Positions 16,340 through 26,099 of a DNA stretch of 64,000 nucleotides are shown here, piece after piece. Within the stretch, counting starts at the first letter, position 1; each line of letters opens with the position of its first letter. The DNA is from Thermoplasmataceae archaeon. GTDB taxonomy: Archaea > Thermoplasmatota > Thermoplasmata > Thermoplasmatales > Thermoplasmataceae. Made by a program: the position numbers and the translations under genes. The notes below the pieces were generated by a model that saw nothing but the letters and a program-made list of their open reading frames with translations, had not been told where the DNA came from and did not search any database. The stretch is taken from NCBI GenBank assembly GCA_038729425.1, contig JAVYSB010000003.1, positions 137,192 through 201,191 of the forward strand. Reading direction: 5' to 3'.

Positions 16340-17650
16340 ATGAAATTTGTTGTGATAGGCGGCGGGGCCGCCGGAATGTCTGCTGTCTCCAAGGCAAAGA
16401 GGCTTGACCGGAACATAGAGGCAACCGTAGTGGAGGGGGGATCTTATGTTTCATACGCTCAATGCGGTATTCCTTACTATATTGAAGGGTTGGTCAGAGA
16501 CAGTTCGGAGCTTATTCACTATCCCATCACCGAGTTTACCGAAAAACGGGGAATAAAAATAGTAACCGGGAAGCGAGTAAGAAAAATTGACCGTACATTG
16601 AAGGAAATAGAGCTTTCAGACGGTTCAAGGCTGGCATATGACAAACTTCTTATAGCCACTGGAGTGCACCCGAAAGTGCCGGTAGAATTTGCGAATTCGG
16701 GCGCATTTGCCATTAGGTCGCTTGAAAGTGGCATTGAGGTCCATGATCGGATATCCACTGCGAGAACTGTTACTGTTATTGGAGATGGAGTCCTCGGGAT
16801 GGAGCTGGCAGATTCACTGCAAAAGCGTGGCTTAAAGGTAAGGATTGTGTCGAAACACAGCAGGCCGTTGCAGGCCCTTGATAATGACATTGGTGGGGAC
16901 TTCCTGAGTGAAATCTCATCCAAATTCAACTTTGAGTTCAACTCTTCACTCAAGGGGATAGAGAAGCTGGATCATTCCTACAGGATTACCACCGAGAAGG
17001 GAACGCATGAATCGGATGTTGTCATCTTCGCGACAGGCGTGCTGCCCAATAGTGAGATTGCTTCGCAGGCCGGGATAGAAGTCTCCAAGGGCGGTTTCAT
17101 CAGAACCGATAAATTTCTCCGGACCTCAGATCCAGATATATTTGCCGCGGGTGACGTAGCTGAGTGCACGAACGTCGTGACAGGAAAACCTGGTAATTTC
17201 CCCCTTGCTCAGATCTCTAACAAAATGGGGAGGGTTGCAGGTGCCACAGTGGCCGGTGCTGTAACGGAATTTCCCGGATCTCTGGGTACAACCCTTCTCA
17301 AGATTCTGGATTATGAAATTGGATATACCGGACTTAATGAAAAGCAGGCATCCATGGACGGAATCGCCTGGTCCTCGACCTATATTAAAGCCCCCAGCAG
17401 AGCCAGATATTACCCGGGAGGCAGTGAAGTCCTAATGAAGATTGTCTATGAGAAAGGATCAGACAGGATTATCGGGGCACAGGTGATCTCTAAGGACGGT
17501 GGAGCGTGGAGATTGAATGTTCTTGCAACTGCCATACAGGCCAGATTCACCCTAGACGACCTATTTTTTGATGACATAGGCTATTCACCTCCATTTGACC
17601 CTGTCTGGGACCCTATCATAGTTGCAGCCAGCGTTGCAAAACGAATTTAA
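16340..17650 (+). CDS. CoA-disulfide-reductase-like FAD/NAD(P) oxidoreductase
   Basis: 436-residue two-dinucleotide-fold flavoprotein. The FAD-binding GGGAAGMSAVSKAKR is at the N terminus, a redox-type cysteine sits in SYAQCGIPYY (residue about 43), the second pyridine-nucleotide fold has VIGDGVLGMELADSL, and the FAD motif FAAGDVAEC follows. The single cysteine in this position marks the CoA-disulfide reductase / NADH oxidase / NADH peroxidase group. It may reduce CoA disulfide, polysulfide or oxygen in an organism exposed to acid and metals. The C-terminal dimerisation domain is complete. Function within the group is uncertain. Confidence 0.85.
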   Translation: MKFVVIGGGAAGMSAVSKAKRLDRNIEATVVEGGSYVSYAQCGIPYYIEGLVRDSSELIHYPITEFTEKRGIKIVTGKRVRKIDRTLKEIELSDGSRLAYDKLLIATGVHPKVPVEFANSGAFAIRSLESGIEVHDRISTARTVTVIGDGVLGMELADSLQKRGLKVRIVSKHSRPLQALDNDIGGDFLSEISSKFNFEFNSSLKGIEKLDHSYRITTEKGTHESDVVIFATGVLPNSEIASQAGIEVSKGGFIRTDKFLRTSDPDIFAAGDVAECTNVVTGKPGNFPLAQISNKMGRVAGATVAGAVTEFPGSLGTTLLKILDYEIGYTGLNEKQASMDGIAWSSTYIKAPSRARYYPGGSEVLMKIVYEKGSDRIIGAQVISKDGGAWRLNVLATAIQARFTLDDLFFDDIGYSPPFDPVWDPIIVAASVAKRI

Positions 17651-17734
17651 TGGCTGGCTATATGAAGCAATCATGTCGAAATTGAAGCTGGATAATATAA
17701 AAAATAGTTAAATAGCCCGTACATTTATTGTGTC

Positions 17735-18715
17735 GTGGAAAACAGGTATGCCAGCGTCTACAGAAAGCAACATTACGGCCTGGTAGGTAAACATTCAGCA
17801 GTCAAGGTATGTCACTGGACCAAGAAAGAGCTGTCGGGCGAAGAGGGATGCTACAAGGGAACATTCTACGGCATAAAATCTCACCAATGTGTCCAGATGA
17901 CTCCAGCATTAAATTCCTGCACGGAGAACTGTACGTTTTGCTGGAGGTTCCAGGGATTTGACAGCATGCACATTTCGGACGAGGATGATCCTGAGTTTAT
18001 ACTGGACGAAAGTATCAAAGCCCACATAAGACTCATTTCAGGCTTCAAGGGAAATTCAAAGGTTACAAAGGAGAAATGGGAGGAAGCCGTGAATCCTAAG
18101 CACATTGCCATTTCACTTACTGGAGAACCAACGCTATATTCGAGGCTTGGTGAGTTTATTGCGATCGCCAAGAAGCGCGGCATGACAACATTCCTCGTGA
18201 CCAACGGAACCTTGCCCATGGTTCTTGAAAAACTGGACCCGCTTCCAACCCAGCTATATGTCACAGTCGCTGGCCCAACCAGAGAAGTCTTTAACGATGT
18301 GCTCAACCCCGCTATTGGAAATGCATGGGAAAATTTTAACCGGACACTCGATCTCCTGCCTTCACTTGATACCAGGATAGTCATAAGGCACACGCTGGTC
18401 AAGGACGTCAACATGCCATACTTGGATGAATATGCCGCTATGGATAAAAGAGCAGATCCGGACTTCATTGAGTGCAAGGGATATGTGCATGTGGGGCAGT
18501 CGCTGGCAAAGCTCACAATGGACAATATGCCATCTCATGACATGATACTTGACTTCTCAAAGTCTCTGGCTGATAAAGTAGGATACAAGTTCACTTCTGA
18601 TCGCAGGGACAGCAGGGTTGCCCTCATAAGCAAGGACCCGCTGACGGCAAAGATAAATTTTGATGAGATATTCAACCCTACATTGGATGGGGAGAAAACA
18701 GTTGTCTTGGCATGA
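17735..18715 (+). CDS. taw1: tRNA 4-demethylwyosine synthase
   Basis: Radical SAM enzyme that builds the tricyclic wyosine base at G37 of tRNA-Phe. The cluster motif is C62/C66/C69 (NSCTENCTFCWR). A second iron-sulfur cluster is supported by C26, C39 and C52, the same spacing as in the Methanocaldococcus jannaschii enzyme. SLTGEPTLY is the SAM-binding GEP motif. The 326-residue length is typical; archaeal Taw1 lacks the flavodoxin domain of eukaryotic TYW1. The start is GTG at 17735, about 25 bases after GTTAAATA, consistent with a leaderless message. Confidence 0.97.
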   Translation: MENRYASVYRKQHYGLVGKHSAVKVCHWTKKELSGEEGCYKGTFYGIKSHQCVQMTPALNSCTENCTFCWRFQGFDSMHISDEDDPEFILDESIKAHIRLISGFKGNSKVTKEKWEEAVNPKHIAISLTGEPTLYSRLGEFIAIAKKRGMTTFLVTNGTLPMVLEKLDPLPTQLYVTVAGPTREVFNDVLNPAIGNAWENFNRTLDLLPSLDTRIVIRHTLVKDVNMPYLDEYAAMDKRADPDFIECKGYVHVGQSLAKLTMDNMPSHDMILDFSKSLADKVGYKFTSDRRDSRVALISKDPLTAKINFDEIFNPTLDGEKTVVLA

Positions 18716-18720
18716 TTATT

Positions 18721-19026
18721 TCAGAGCTTGGTGATAAGTGAGGTTGTTTCCCCAGCCGCTTTTTCTATGTCCTTGTACTTTACCCTCATTTCCTCTCTAT
18801 ACTCTTCTGATCCGGAAGTTCTCGCGTTGAGAAGGTTTAAGAGGTGTTCAAGTTCAGATTCAAGGACGCTGCTCAGAATCCTGAGCCTCGGTATCTTATC
18901 CTCCGATATCTCATCTCTCTTGTCGGCCACAAAACAGTCAAAATGCACTGCACCTTTTGCCGTGAATGTGAATTTTTCGCCAGTAACTACAGGTTTGCTG
19001 CAGGAGTAACATTTGAATTCCGCCAT
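18721..19026 (-). CDS. DUF2175 zinc-binding small protein
   Basis: 101 residues. The N-terminal half has CYSCSKPV and later HFDCF, a CxxC...HxxC pattern likely to bind one zinc ion, as in archaeal DUF2175 proteins. The C-terminal half is helical and charged (about 50-100). Role unknown. It converges with taw1 (5-base gap) and diverges from the acyl-CoA dehydrogenase. Confidence 0.75.
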   Translation of the reverse strand: MAEFKCYSCSKPVVTGEKFTFTAKGAVHFDCFVADKRDEISEDKIPRLRILSSVLESELEHLLNLLNARTSGSEEYREEMRVKYKDIEKAAGETTSLITKL

Positions 19027-19134
19027 GGTTCCTTATTGCGAACTTGTATTAAATCAGTATCGTTATAATTCACTTCAACACCATTTTTCTCCATAACAAA
19101 ATTATACGCTCTCGTTATTGTGATAGCGATTATA

Positions 19135-20322
19135 ATGGATTTTAGTTTCAATGAAGATCAGGAAAACCTAAGATGGTCCGTGAGGGAGTTTGCATCAAGA
19201 GAGATCGCACCAAGGATCAAGGGGATGATCAAGGAAAGGAGAATACCAGATGAAGTGTTCAAAGGCCTTGCCAGGATGAATTTACTTGGCATGACTGCAT
19301 CAGAGGAGTATGGTGGGCTTGGAGCTGACGCCATGACCACCGGAATAGCGGCAGAGGAAATAGCGAGAGCTGATCCCACAATGTCAATACCTGTAATGTT
19401 TCTCGTTGATAATGCTTGGGCAAACCTCATAAATAAATATGGAACCGATGAACTCAAATCTGAGCTGCTGCCAAAAGTTGCCCAGGGCAAGGAAATAGTC
19501 GGGATTGCTTCCACCGAGCCGAATTATGGATCCGATATAGGATCGATGAAGACAGTTGCCAGGAAGGACGGAAACGAATACGTTCTTGAAGGAGAAAAAT
19601 CTTTCATATCCCTGGTCAGGGACATCAAGGAGAGGGGTGGAGGATACGTCACGGTCGCCAAAACAGATCCAGGGAAGGGGACCGGAGGAGTCTCACTGTT
19701 TTTCCTTCCTTATAGTGAAAATCTAGAAATTTCTTATCTGGAGGAAATGGGCAGGGAAGGATCCTCGTGGGGTACCTTCAGGTTTTCTGGCATCAGACTC
19801 CCGCCAAAATACCTCCTTGGGAAGGAGAATGGTGGATTCAAGATTGTTCACGAGGGTTTTGAGTTTGCGAGGGGGCTCATAGCGGTGATAAGCGCTGGAG
19901 CAGCCTTGAAATCGATTGACAATGGCGTGGAATACATGAAGACCAGAGAGGCGTTCGGCAGCGAGATTGCGAGGTTCCAGGGACTTCAGTTCCAGGTCGC
20001 AGATGATGTTGCAAAGATGGATGCTGCCCTTACAATGGGATACAGGGCCCTATGGACATATGACCAGGAACAGAAATTCGGGAAATTCAGCAGGTTCCAG
20101 GTTAGCCGTCAGATCGCTGTGGCAAAACTTATCTCAACCACATGGGCATTTGATGCCATAAGTGATGCCCTTCAGTGGCAGGGGGCGTATGGATACTCTA
20201 AGGACTGCCCTGAGGAGTGGGCACTCAGGGGAGTAAGGTCATTCCAGCTGGCTGAAGGATCCAGAGAAATCATGAAGATGATAATTGCCAGGGAAACAAT
20301 AGGAAAGGAATATCTGAGGTAA
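19135..20322 (+). CDS. Acyl-CoA dehydrogenase family protein
   Basis: FAD enzyme introducing a 2,3 double bond in an acyl-CoA. The N-terminal helical domain begins MDFSFNEDQENLRWSVREFA, the FAD-site EPNYGSDIGSM lies mid-protein, and the C-terminal part has GAYGYSKDCPEEWALRG and QLAEGSREI. The glutamate in that last segment fits the catalytic base of the medium-chain enzymes. I prefer ATG 19135 over the GTG at 19120, because an ATTATACGC box (19101-19109) lies about 28 bases upstream. No beta-oxidation partner or ETF gene is nearby, so the substrate is unknown. Confidence 0.9.
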   Translation: MDFSFNEDQENLRWSVREFASREIAPRIKGMIKERRIPDEVFKGLARMNLLGMTASEEYGGLGADAMTTGIAAEEIARADPTMSIPVMFLVDNAWANLINKYGTDELKSELLPKVAQGKEIVGIASTEPNYGSDIGSMKTVARKDGNEYVLEGEKSFISLVRDIKERGGGYVTVAKTDPGKGTGGVSLFFLPYSENLEISYLEEMGREGSSWGTFRFSGIRLPPKYLLGKENGGFKIVHEGFEFARGLIAVISAGAALKSIDNGVEYMKTREAFGSEIARFQGLQFQVADDVAKMDAALTMGYRALWTYDQEQKFGKFSRFQVSRQIAVAKLISTTWAFDAISDALQWQGAYGYSKDCPEEWALRGVRSFQLAEGSREIMKMIIARETIGKEYLR

Positions 20323-20324
20323 CC

Positions 20325-21863
20325 CTAATTTTCTCTTGATCTCTCATCCTTCAATCTTCCGCCAATTTTCATGGGGTTAAGGCCTTTGGCAAAGAGGATC
20401 AGGTCCTTTAGGGAGATCTCTCTCATCATGACGGCTACCCCGGTAAAAAGCGCAATTCCCGCGATGGAGGCGGGGAGCAGTATTAGTATGTCCTTTACGC
20501 TTGTGATCATTTCCACTGTGACCAGAAAAGCAACCTCTATCGCTGCTGGAATAAGGTGTTTTACGAGATGAACATTGAACCCAGCGCCATGAGATCTGTA
20601 CAGCAAGGTCTGAAGGATCACATAATTCGCCAAGGTTACGATCAGTGAACTCACTGCCGCACCGTTTACACCTAGGGAGAATATTCTCGTTCCAAACAGA
20701 ATTGGCGGAACCAAGATAAAGTTCAGGACAATGTTAGCCGAAACCGATGCCAGAGAAAGAATGCCGAGGGTGGGGGTCTTGCCCCTGGCCACAAGCGCTG
20801 AGGAGTATGGGGCAAGCGTTACGGAGAAGTAGGTATTCACGGCAAGGATGGCAAGGATGGCTGAATACCGGATATAGGAAGCGCTGAATAGATTCACTAT
20901 ATCTACCGAGTAAACGATGAACAGGACAACAAATGGGAGAGTAAATATGGAGATGAACCGTTCATATTCCTTCACAGATGAGGAAAAATTCTCTCTCGAC
21001 CCACGTGAATGTATTCTGGAAAGCATCGGGAGAAAGAATACTGTCACTGTTCCCGATAGAGTGCTTATCAGCGCCACGATCTTCTGGTCAGCGTAGAAAG
21101 CTCCAGTGGCAGTCGCCTGCCAGAAGAACTGTATGATAACTTTGTCGATGTTTCCATTCACTGTGCCGATCACGGCAGAAAAAGCCAACGGAAGCGCTAA
21201 TATACCGTATCTCCTGAGCGCTGAGAAACTCGGTCTGCCTATTCTCCACGGACGTCCCAGATAGAAAGAGAGCAGGAAGTAGATGGAATAAGTGAAGCTA
21301 TACGTGAGAGAGAGTTCGATGGCACCGTTTATGGACTCATGCCCGGGAAGATTGAAGTAAAATGCGAGCCCAAGAAAAATGAAGATGGAGTTCCTCAGAA
21401 CCGCTTCAATCATTGAAGGTAAGGCTATCCTGCTCGCGGAGAGTTTCGCCTGGTAGAATGAGTTCGTGAACCCCACCAAACTGTTGAAAAAATAGTAGGG
21501 TACTAGAGCAATTATGGCCCAGTATTCAACTGGACTCTCAAAACCCCTGTGCAGAATATCTGTCCAGACAAACAGAACGGAGAGCGTGAGAACTACAAAC
21601 AGAATGCCAAGGGATAATTTTATCGCAAGAAATGTTCCGGTGTTTTCAGCTACATTTTCTCCCTCTGATTGCAGTTTCGTATTGGCCGTGGTAAAACCAA
21701 GATCCATTATGAGCGAGGTGGTGCCAGCAAAGCCCATGGCAAAGGCAAGGAATCCATAGTCCTGAACACCAATAAACCGGGTTATGAAAAACAGTCCCAC
21801 GTACCCGAATATAGCCCCTATGAAATTCTGGAACACCAAGACTGCCGATCTCTGACTGAACAA
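20325..21863 (-). CDS. Polysaccharide/lipid-linked oligosaccharide flippase (MOP superfamily)
   Basis: 512-residue polytopic membrane protein with about 12-14 hydrophobic segments and short charged loops. The N-terminal pattern (FQNFIGAIFGYVGLFFITRFIG then DYGFLAFAMGFAG) is typical of Wzx/RfbX-type flippases. These move lipid-linked glycans across the membrane. A role in N-glycosylation of surface proteins is plausible here, given the nearby agl3 and Asn-rich secreted proteins. The TTG start at 21861-21863 lies about 27 bases after a TATA-like ATATTTATTT, fitting a leaderless message. Confidence 0.85.
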   Translation of the reverse strand: MFSQRSAVLVFQNFIGAIFGYVGLFFITRFIGVQDYGFLAFAMGFAGTTSLIMDLGFTTANTKLQSEGENVAENTGTFLAIKLSLGILFVVLTLSVLFVWTDILHRGFESPVEYWAIIALVPYYFFNSLVGFTNSFYQAKLSASRIALPSMIEAVLRNSIFIFLGLAFYFNLPGHESINGAIELSLTYSFTYSIYFLLSFYLGRPWRIGRPSFSALRRYGILALPLAFSAVIGTVNGNIDKVIIQFFWQATATGAFYADQKIVALISTLSGTVTVFFLPMLSRIHSRGSRENFSSSVKEYERFISIFTLPFVVLFIVYSVDIVNLFSASYIRYSAILAILAVNTYFSVTLAPYSSALVARGKTPTLGILSLASVSANIVLNFILVPPILFGTRIFSLGVNGAAVSSLIVTLANYVILQTLLYRSHGAGFNVHLVKHLIPAAIEVAFLVTVEMITSVKDILILLPASIAGIALFTGVAVMMREISLKDLILFAKGLNPMKIGGRLKDERSREN

Positions 21864-22038
21864 CTGGAGGTCATTGTAAACTGGAAAAATAAATATTGCC
21901 CCGAAATCCTCCGGGATGTAACTAGTTCAAGGTGTTGTTACTTTGAATGGTTTACCTGCTTTAAATATATAATTCAGTTTATGCTGTCACATTAGAGAAG
22001 GGAAAACATCTTAATTCAGGGTCTCATCTCATGCCACC

Positions 22039-23325
22039 ATGCCTTGGGTTGAGAAGTACCGCCCCAGATCGCTCAATGATCTTATAGTGAGCGATGAAAT
22101 CCTTTCGCAATTAAGCAAGTGGGTAGACTCCTGGAAGGACGGGGTACCGACAAAGCCAGCCCTGATACTCCATGGCAAACCTGGTATGGGAAAAACATCC
22201 TGCGCGTATGCCATAGCTGAGCATTCCGGCTGGAAGGTCGTTGAAATGAATGCTTCAGAACAGAGAAACAGGGATAGCGTGAGGAGGGTTGCACTTATGG
22301 CATCCCTTTATTCGGATATTACAGGGTTTGAAACCGGGACTGAAAAAAGGAAACTCATCCTTGTGGACGAGGCAGATAATATGTTCGAATCGCGATCTTC
22401 TTCGACAGGCGGTGACGCAGGTGGGACAGGAGAACTCGCAAGGGTAGTTCGGGAAACCATGAATCCTATTATCATTACCATGAACGACTTTTATGAGTTC
22501 AGGCGGAGAGGACAGAACAGGGAGATAGCTGACAATTCAACGGTCATTGATTTCTCTCCATACAAGAGAAAGAACACCAATGAATACAAACAATTTCGCC
22601 TTAAACTCATGAAGCGCATAAGGTTCATACTTGACAGCGAAAGGGTTTCGCTCCCACAAAAACTGATTAATGACATTTTGGACCGGGATAACATGGATCT
22701 AAGGAGTGTGATAAACGATCTTGAATCCTTTTCCGGAGGTGTGGACAGCACGACCTCAGATTTCGAGATTTCCGTTAGGGACAGAACTGAGACACCCTTC
22801 AATATAATGATGTCGACCTTCAGGGCAATGAGCTATGATGATGTCCTTGATGCTTTGCTGGATAAGGAGGGTGACTTCACCACCGAGGATTACATGATGT
22901 GGATAGACAAGAACCTCCCAGAAGAAGCAAAGGAATTTGAGGACCTTTCCATGGCATTTGATCTCCTGTCACTCGCGGATGTGTTTATAGGAAGAGTGCT
23001 GAAAAAGCAGCATTATGCTTTCAAGCGGTATTCTGAGGAACTGGCCGCAGGAATGATGACACGAATTGAAAAGAGGAACAGGAGCTTTGTCAAGTACCAG
23101 TTTCCGTCATACATCACTACGATGGCCAGGACGCGGGGATCAAGGCTAAGCAGAAATTCACTGGCGACCAAGCTTGGAAGATTAACGCATTCCAGTTCTT
23201 CCACTGCGATGGATTATATGTGGTTCTTCTCATACATATCAAAGAAACAGAAAAAGAATTTTTCAAAGACAGCAGACAGGATCGTAATCTCTGACAAGGA
23301 GGAGGAAATCCTGAAAAAAGGATGA
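22039..23325 (+). CDS. rfcL: Replication factor C large subunit
   Basis: Clamp-loader subunit that opens PCNA during DNA replication. The N terminus WVEKYRPRSLNDLI is the RFC box. Walker A is GKPGMGKTS (about 46-54), Walker B LVDEADN, and the AAA+ fold is followed by the all-alpha collar domain. The C terminus ends in a lysine-rich stretch around KKQKKNFSKTADR; no clear PIP box is seen. The 428-residue length is usual for archaeal RfcL. The small subunit is not in this window. Confidence 0.95.
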   Translation: MPWVEKYRPRSLNDLIVSDEILSQLSKWVDSWKDGVPTKPALILHGKPGMGKTSCAYAIAEHSGWKVVEMNASEQRNRDSVRRVALMASLYSDITGFETGTEKRKLILVDEADNMFESRSSSTGGDAGGTGELARVVRETMNPIIITMNDFYEFRRRGQNREIADNSTVIDFSPYKRKNTNEYKQFRLKLMKRIRFILDSERVSLPQKLINDILDRDNMDLRSVINDLESFSGGVDSTTSDFEISVRDRTETPFNIMMSTFRAMSYDDVLDALLDKEGDFTTEDYMMWIDKNLPEEAKEFEDLSMAFDLLSLADVFIGRVLKKQHYAFKRYSEELAAGMMTRIEKRNRSFVKYQFPSYITTMARTRGSRLSRNSLATKLGRLTHSSSSTAMDYMWFFSYISKKQKKNFSKTADRIVISDKEEEILKKG

Positions 23326-23345
23326 AGTGTTCTGGAAATCTATCT

Positions 23346-23639
23346 TTATGCTGTGACCTGTTCTTTTTTGGTGCCTGTTTCTTCTACAATAACCTTTTTG
23401 CATTTTCTGATAGTCCCGCTCACTGTAACGATACGGACATCCCCATAGTATTCTGACATGTATTCAGATAGTTCCAGTTTTCTGAACTGATCTGTCAGGA
23501 ATATTGCATACTGTCCTTCGTTGAACCTGAGCCTGCACCTAAACGAATGAAAAAGATCATCTGCAAGGGTCTTCAGGAACTGATCCATTTCATTGTGCTG
23601 AAGCAGAAAATATCTCTTCCTGTACGGTGACCCTTTCAT
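23346..23639 (-). CDS. rnp2: RNase P protein component 2 (Pop5) candidate
   Basis: 97-residue basic protein. The start YRKRYFLLQHN and the end VTVSGTIRKCKKVIVEE match the beginning and the conserved VSGTIR segment of archaeal Pop5, a protein subunit of the tRNA 5'-end processing ribozyme. The middle is divergent, so this rests on short motifs, length and basicity. Its stop is 20 bases from the convergent rfcL stop, and it diverges from the L15e gene. Confidence 0.6.
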   Translation of the reverse strand: MKGSPYRKRYFLLQHNEMDQFLKTLADDLFHSFRCRLRFNEGQYAIFLTDQFRKLELSEYMSEYYGDVRIVTVSGTIRKCKKVIVEETGTKKEQVTA

Positions 23640-23713
23640 CTATTCCAAAGCAGAATTAACGATATTTATCTATCGTTTATCATGAGTGTAAGGTACAGCA
23701 ACCAAATGGTGCC

Positions 23714-23763
23714 AAAATATAAATATCGTAAAACGCTTAAGAAAAACTACGTCATCAAGGTAG
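23714..23763 (+). promoter_or_regulatory. Promoter and ribosome-binding site of rpl15e
   Basis: AAAATATAAAT (23714-23724) is a strong TATA box. The predicted start near 23745 leaves a leader of about 25 bases containing AAGGTAG (23757-23763), a Shine-Dalgarno-like site, unlike the leaderless genes around it. Confidence 0.5.
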
Positions 23764-23769
23764 AGCAAA

Positions 23770-24366
23770 ATGGCAGAAACTATTACCACTTACAGTCTGG
23801 TCAGAAATGCGTGGAAAGATCTGAAGAAGTCTGAGATTTACGGCATACACAAGCAGAGAATGGCAGAATGGAGGGATAGCCCTGCGACTGTAAGACTGGA
23901 TAGGCCGACCAGGCTTGACCGGGCTAGAGAGCTCGGATACAAGAGCAAGGACGGCTACATTATAGTAAGGTCCAGAGTCAGGAGAGGCGGAAGCAACCGC
24001 CCAAAGATCATGGGTGGAAGAAGACCCAGAAGGATGGCATACAGCAAGCTCACAAGGAAGAAGAGCATCCAGTGGATTGCTGAAGAGAGGGTCGCTGGCA
24101 AATACCCCAACATGGAAATACTGAATTCATATTACGCTGGAGAGGATGGAAAATACAAATATTATGAGATTATAGCAGTAGACAAATCTCACCCTGCAAT
24201 TGTTAATGATAAGCACATTTCGTGGATAGCCGAACCCCAGAATAATGGAAGGGTATACAGGGGTCTAACTTCTGCCGGTTATAAAGGCAGGGGCCTGAGA
24301 ACTGGCAGGAAGAACAGCAGCAAGAGCAGACCATCCATAAGATCTAACGGCAGGCTCAGGAGATAA
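23770..24366 (+). CDS. rpl15e: Large-subunit ribosomal protein L15e
   Basis: 198-residue very basic protein of the archaeal/eukaryotic L15e family. It has the N-terminal [17 protein letters not shown] helix, [17 protein letters not shown], the [20 protein letters not shown] rRNA-binding stretch and the C-terminal [18 protein letters not shown]. It binds 23S rRNA. A tRNA-Ser gene begins 12 bases after its stop in the same direction, so the two are probably cotranscribed. Confidence 0.97.
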   Translation: MAETITTYSLVRNAWKDLKKSEIYGIHKQRMAEWRDSPATVRLDRPTRLDRARELGYKSKDGYIIVRSRVRRGGSNRPKIMGGRRPRRMAYSKLTRKKSIQWIAEERVAGKYPNMEILNSYYAGEDGKYKYYEIIAVDKSHPAIVNDKHISWIAEPQNNGRVYRGLTSAGYKGRGLRTGRKNSSKSRPSIRSNGRLRR

Positions 24367-24378
24367 TTCGACATTTCT

Positions 24379-24459
24379 GCCGAGGTGGCCCAGCGGTACG
24401 GCGCCAGACTTGAGATCTGGTTCCCTTGTGGATCGGGAGTTCGAATCTCTCCCTCGGCG
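24379..24459 (+). tRNA. tRNA-Ser (anticodon TGA)
   Basis: Cloverleaf seen directly: acceptor GCCGAGG/CCTCGGC, anticodon stem CCAGA/TCTGG around loop CTTGAGA (anticodon TGA), a long variable arm typical of serine tRNAs, T-arm GGGAG-TTCGAAT-CTCTC, discriminator G. CCA is not encoded. There is no intron. Confidence 0.93.
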
Positions 24460-24619
24460 CTTATAACTCGGACCCGCTCATAAACACGGGAGTTTTCGGT
24501 CCTGAACTCATATCAATACATGCTTGATTATTTTCTAAACTCACTTTCCCTCTTTCGAGTAATTTCTCATCACAGGGCTTATAATTGTCCCAAGAACGTA
24601 TGGAGGAGCTTTTCTTTCA

Positions 24620-25351
24620 CTATTCCAGATACTTTGTGAGTTCAGAAAGTGAGTCAATTGTAAGGAAGGGGCATCCGGAATATCCTCTGGAATCGACAAC
24701 GTGCCTATTGCGAATCCAGATCCCCATGATACCCAGTTCCTGTGGAGCCAGCACATCCCATACAATGTTATCCCCTACCATCCACGTTTCCTCAGCACTG
24801 ACCTGCAATTCTGAAAGGGCAAGCTTGTAAATCCTTGGATCAGGCTTTCCAAATCCCCGCTCCCCTTCGATGAATATATGATCAAAGTGCCCAGCAAGGG
24901 AAAAGCGTTCAAGTTTACTTCTCTGTGATTCCGAACTCCCATTCGTAATCAGTGCAGTTATGATTCCGTGCTCTCTTGCTGCGTCAATAGTCTCGATTGA
25001 TCCCGGGAACACGTATAGAGATTCCCATTTCATCTTTGAATACAGTCTTGCGAAACTCTCAGCAAGCTCCAGATCATTAATGCCCAGATCCGCAAATGCC
25101 AGCTCAACTATTTTCCTCCTTGCGGCATCCAGATCCTGCCGCCATCTTCTGTGCCTGTCGGGATCGGCCCAAAAAGACTTTGAGTGATCCAGAACAGCTG
25201 TGGCAAGGATTTCCGGATCCACTGAATTGATCTCTCCGGAAAACAGGCGGGCGGCTTTCCTCCAAGTTTCCTTGGTGAGAACCTCAAAGGCGATAATTGT
25301 GTCGTCCAGATCAATCAAGAGTGCATTGGGAGGGTTAAGTGACTGAACCAT
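24620..25351 (-). CDS. HAD-superfamily hydrolase
   Basis: 243 residues with all four HAD motifs: LIDLDDTII (nucleophile Asp and acid/base Asp), LITNGSS, GFGKPDPRIY (lysine) and MVGDNIVWDV (metal-binding). The long helical cap between motifs I and II makes it a subclass I phosphatase, like archaeal phosphoglycolate phosphatase or house-cleaning haloacid-type enzymes. The substrate cannot be told. It stands alone between tRNA-Ser and a membrane-protein gene. Confidence 0.88.
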   Translation of the reverse strand: MVQSLNPPNALLIDLDDTIIAFEVLTKETWRKAARLFSGEINSVDPEILATAVLDHSKSFWADPDRHRRWRQDLDAARRKIVELAFADLGINDLELAESFARLYSKMKWESLYVFPGSIETIDAAREHGIITALITNGSSESQRSKLERFSLAGHFDHIFIEGERGFGKPDPRIYKLALSELQVSAEETWMVGDNIVWDVLAPQELGIMGIWIRNRHVVDSRGYSGCPFLTIDSLSELTKYLE

Positions 25352-25521
25352 ATATCACGATGTGGGAATCTAAAATAAATTTTTAGAACACGACACTTTC
25401 AGAAAATCCCAACGGAGGCGCCAAATTTCAGCCGCTGATCAGTTTTCGCAATGTATTTGAACTATGTTGCCCATGACTAGAACAAGAGACTTTTGCAAGC
25501 CCCTTAAATGGAGATGAATTA

Positions 25522-26043
25522 TTGGCTTCTAGAGAAGAGAAAATCCAGTTCTTGGAAAATCGGATTATGAATAACAAAGCTTCAATGGGAGCAGGTGGCG
25601 ACTGCATGAAAATCGCCAGAGAACAGCTTGAGCTATCCAGGCTATACAGATCCGTTGGCAACACTGCGAAATCGGATGAGGTCCTGAACGATACGCTGAA
25701 AACACTGGAAGATCCGATGTGTGTACAGACAGCCCAGACCACAAGATTGATAAGTGCAATAAAGTCTTTTCAGAGCAACCCAAATCTTGCAAATGCACAG
25801 AGGATGCCTGCAATTTACAGGTATGCGGGACTTATCTTTCTTCTTGTTGGGTACGGCGTACTCTACGTGGTTTTTGATTTTATAAAAATTAACCCGAATT
25901 ATTTTCTTGCAGCGATCCTGGTAATGTTTGTGATCAGCATCTGGATCAGTTCCGCACTAAGAAGAAGCTTCATAAGGTCGGTTGCACAGTCGAATTCCTC
26001 GACCATAGATGGCACACAGGAACCTCGAAACAAGAGCCCATAG
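25522..26043 (+). CDS. Small membrane protein of unknown function
   Basis: 173 residues: a helical cytoplasmic N-terminal part of about 90 residues with an amphipathic, TPR-like look (AREQLELSRLYRSVGN), two adjacent membrane segments (about 100-120 and 128-147), then a polar tail rich in Ser and Asn. Start is TTG at 25522-25524, supported by GGAGAT seven bases upstream; nearby ATGs are out of frame. No family recognised. Confidence 0.6.
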   Translation: MASREEKIQFLENRIMNNKASMGAGGDCMKIAREQLELSRLYRSVGNTAKSDEVLNDTLKTLEDPMCVQTAQTTRLISAIKSFQSNPNLANAQRMPAIYRYAGLIFLLVGYGVLYVVFDFIKINPNYFLAAILVMFVISIWISSALRRSFIRSVAQSNSSTIDGTQEPRNKSP

Positions 26044-26099
26044 ACAATTGTCGAATCATATTTCGGCAGATTTTTAAATAAACCCCACATGTCTTTTTC

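Noticed and set aside
17881-18525. 214-codon minus-strand frame inside taw1
   Set aside because: Shadow frame; Ser-rich low-complexity composition typical of antisense to a real gene.
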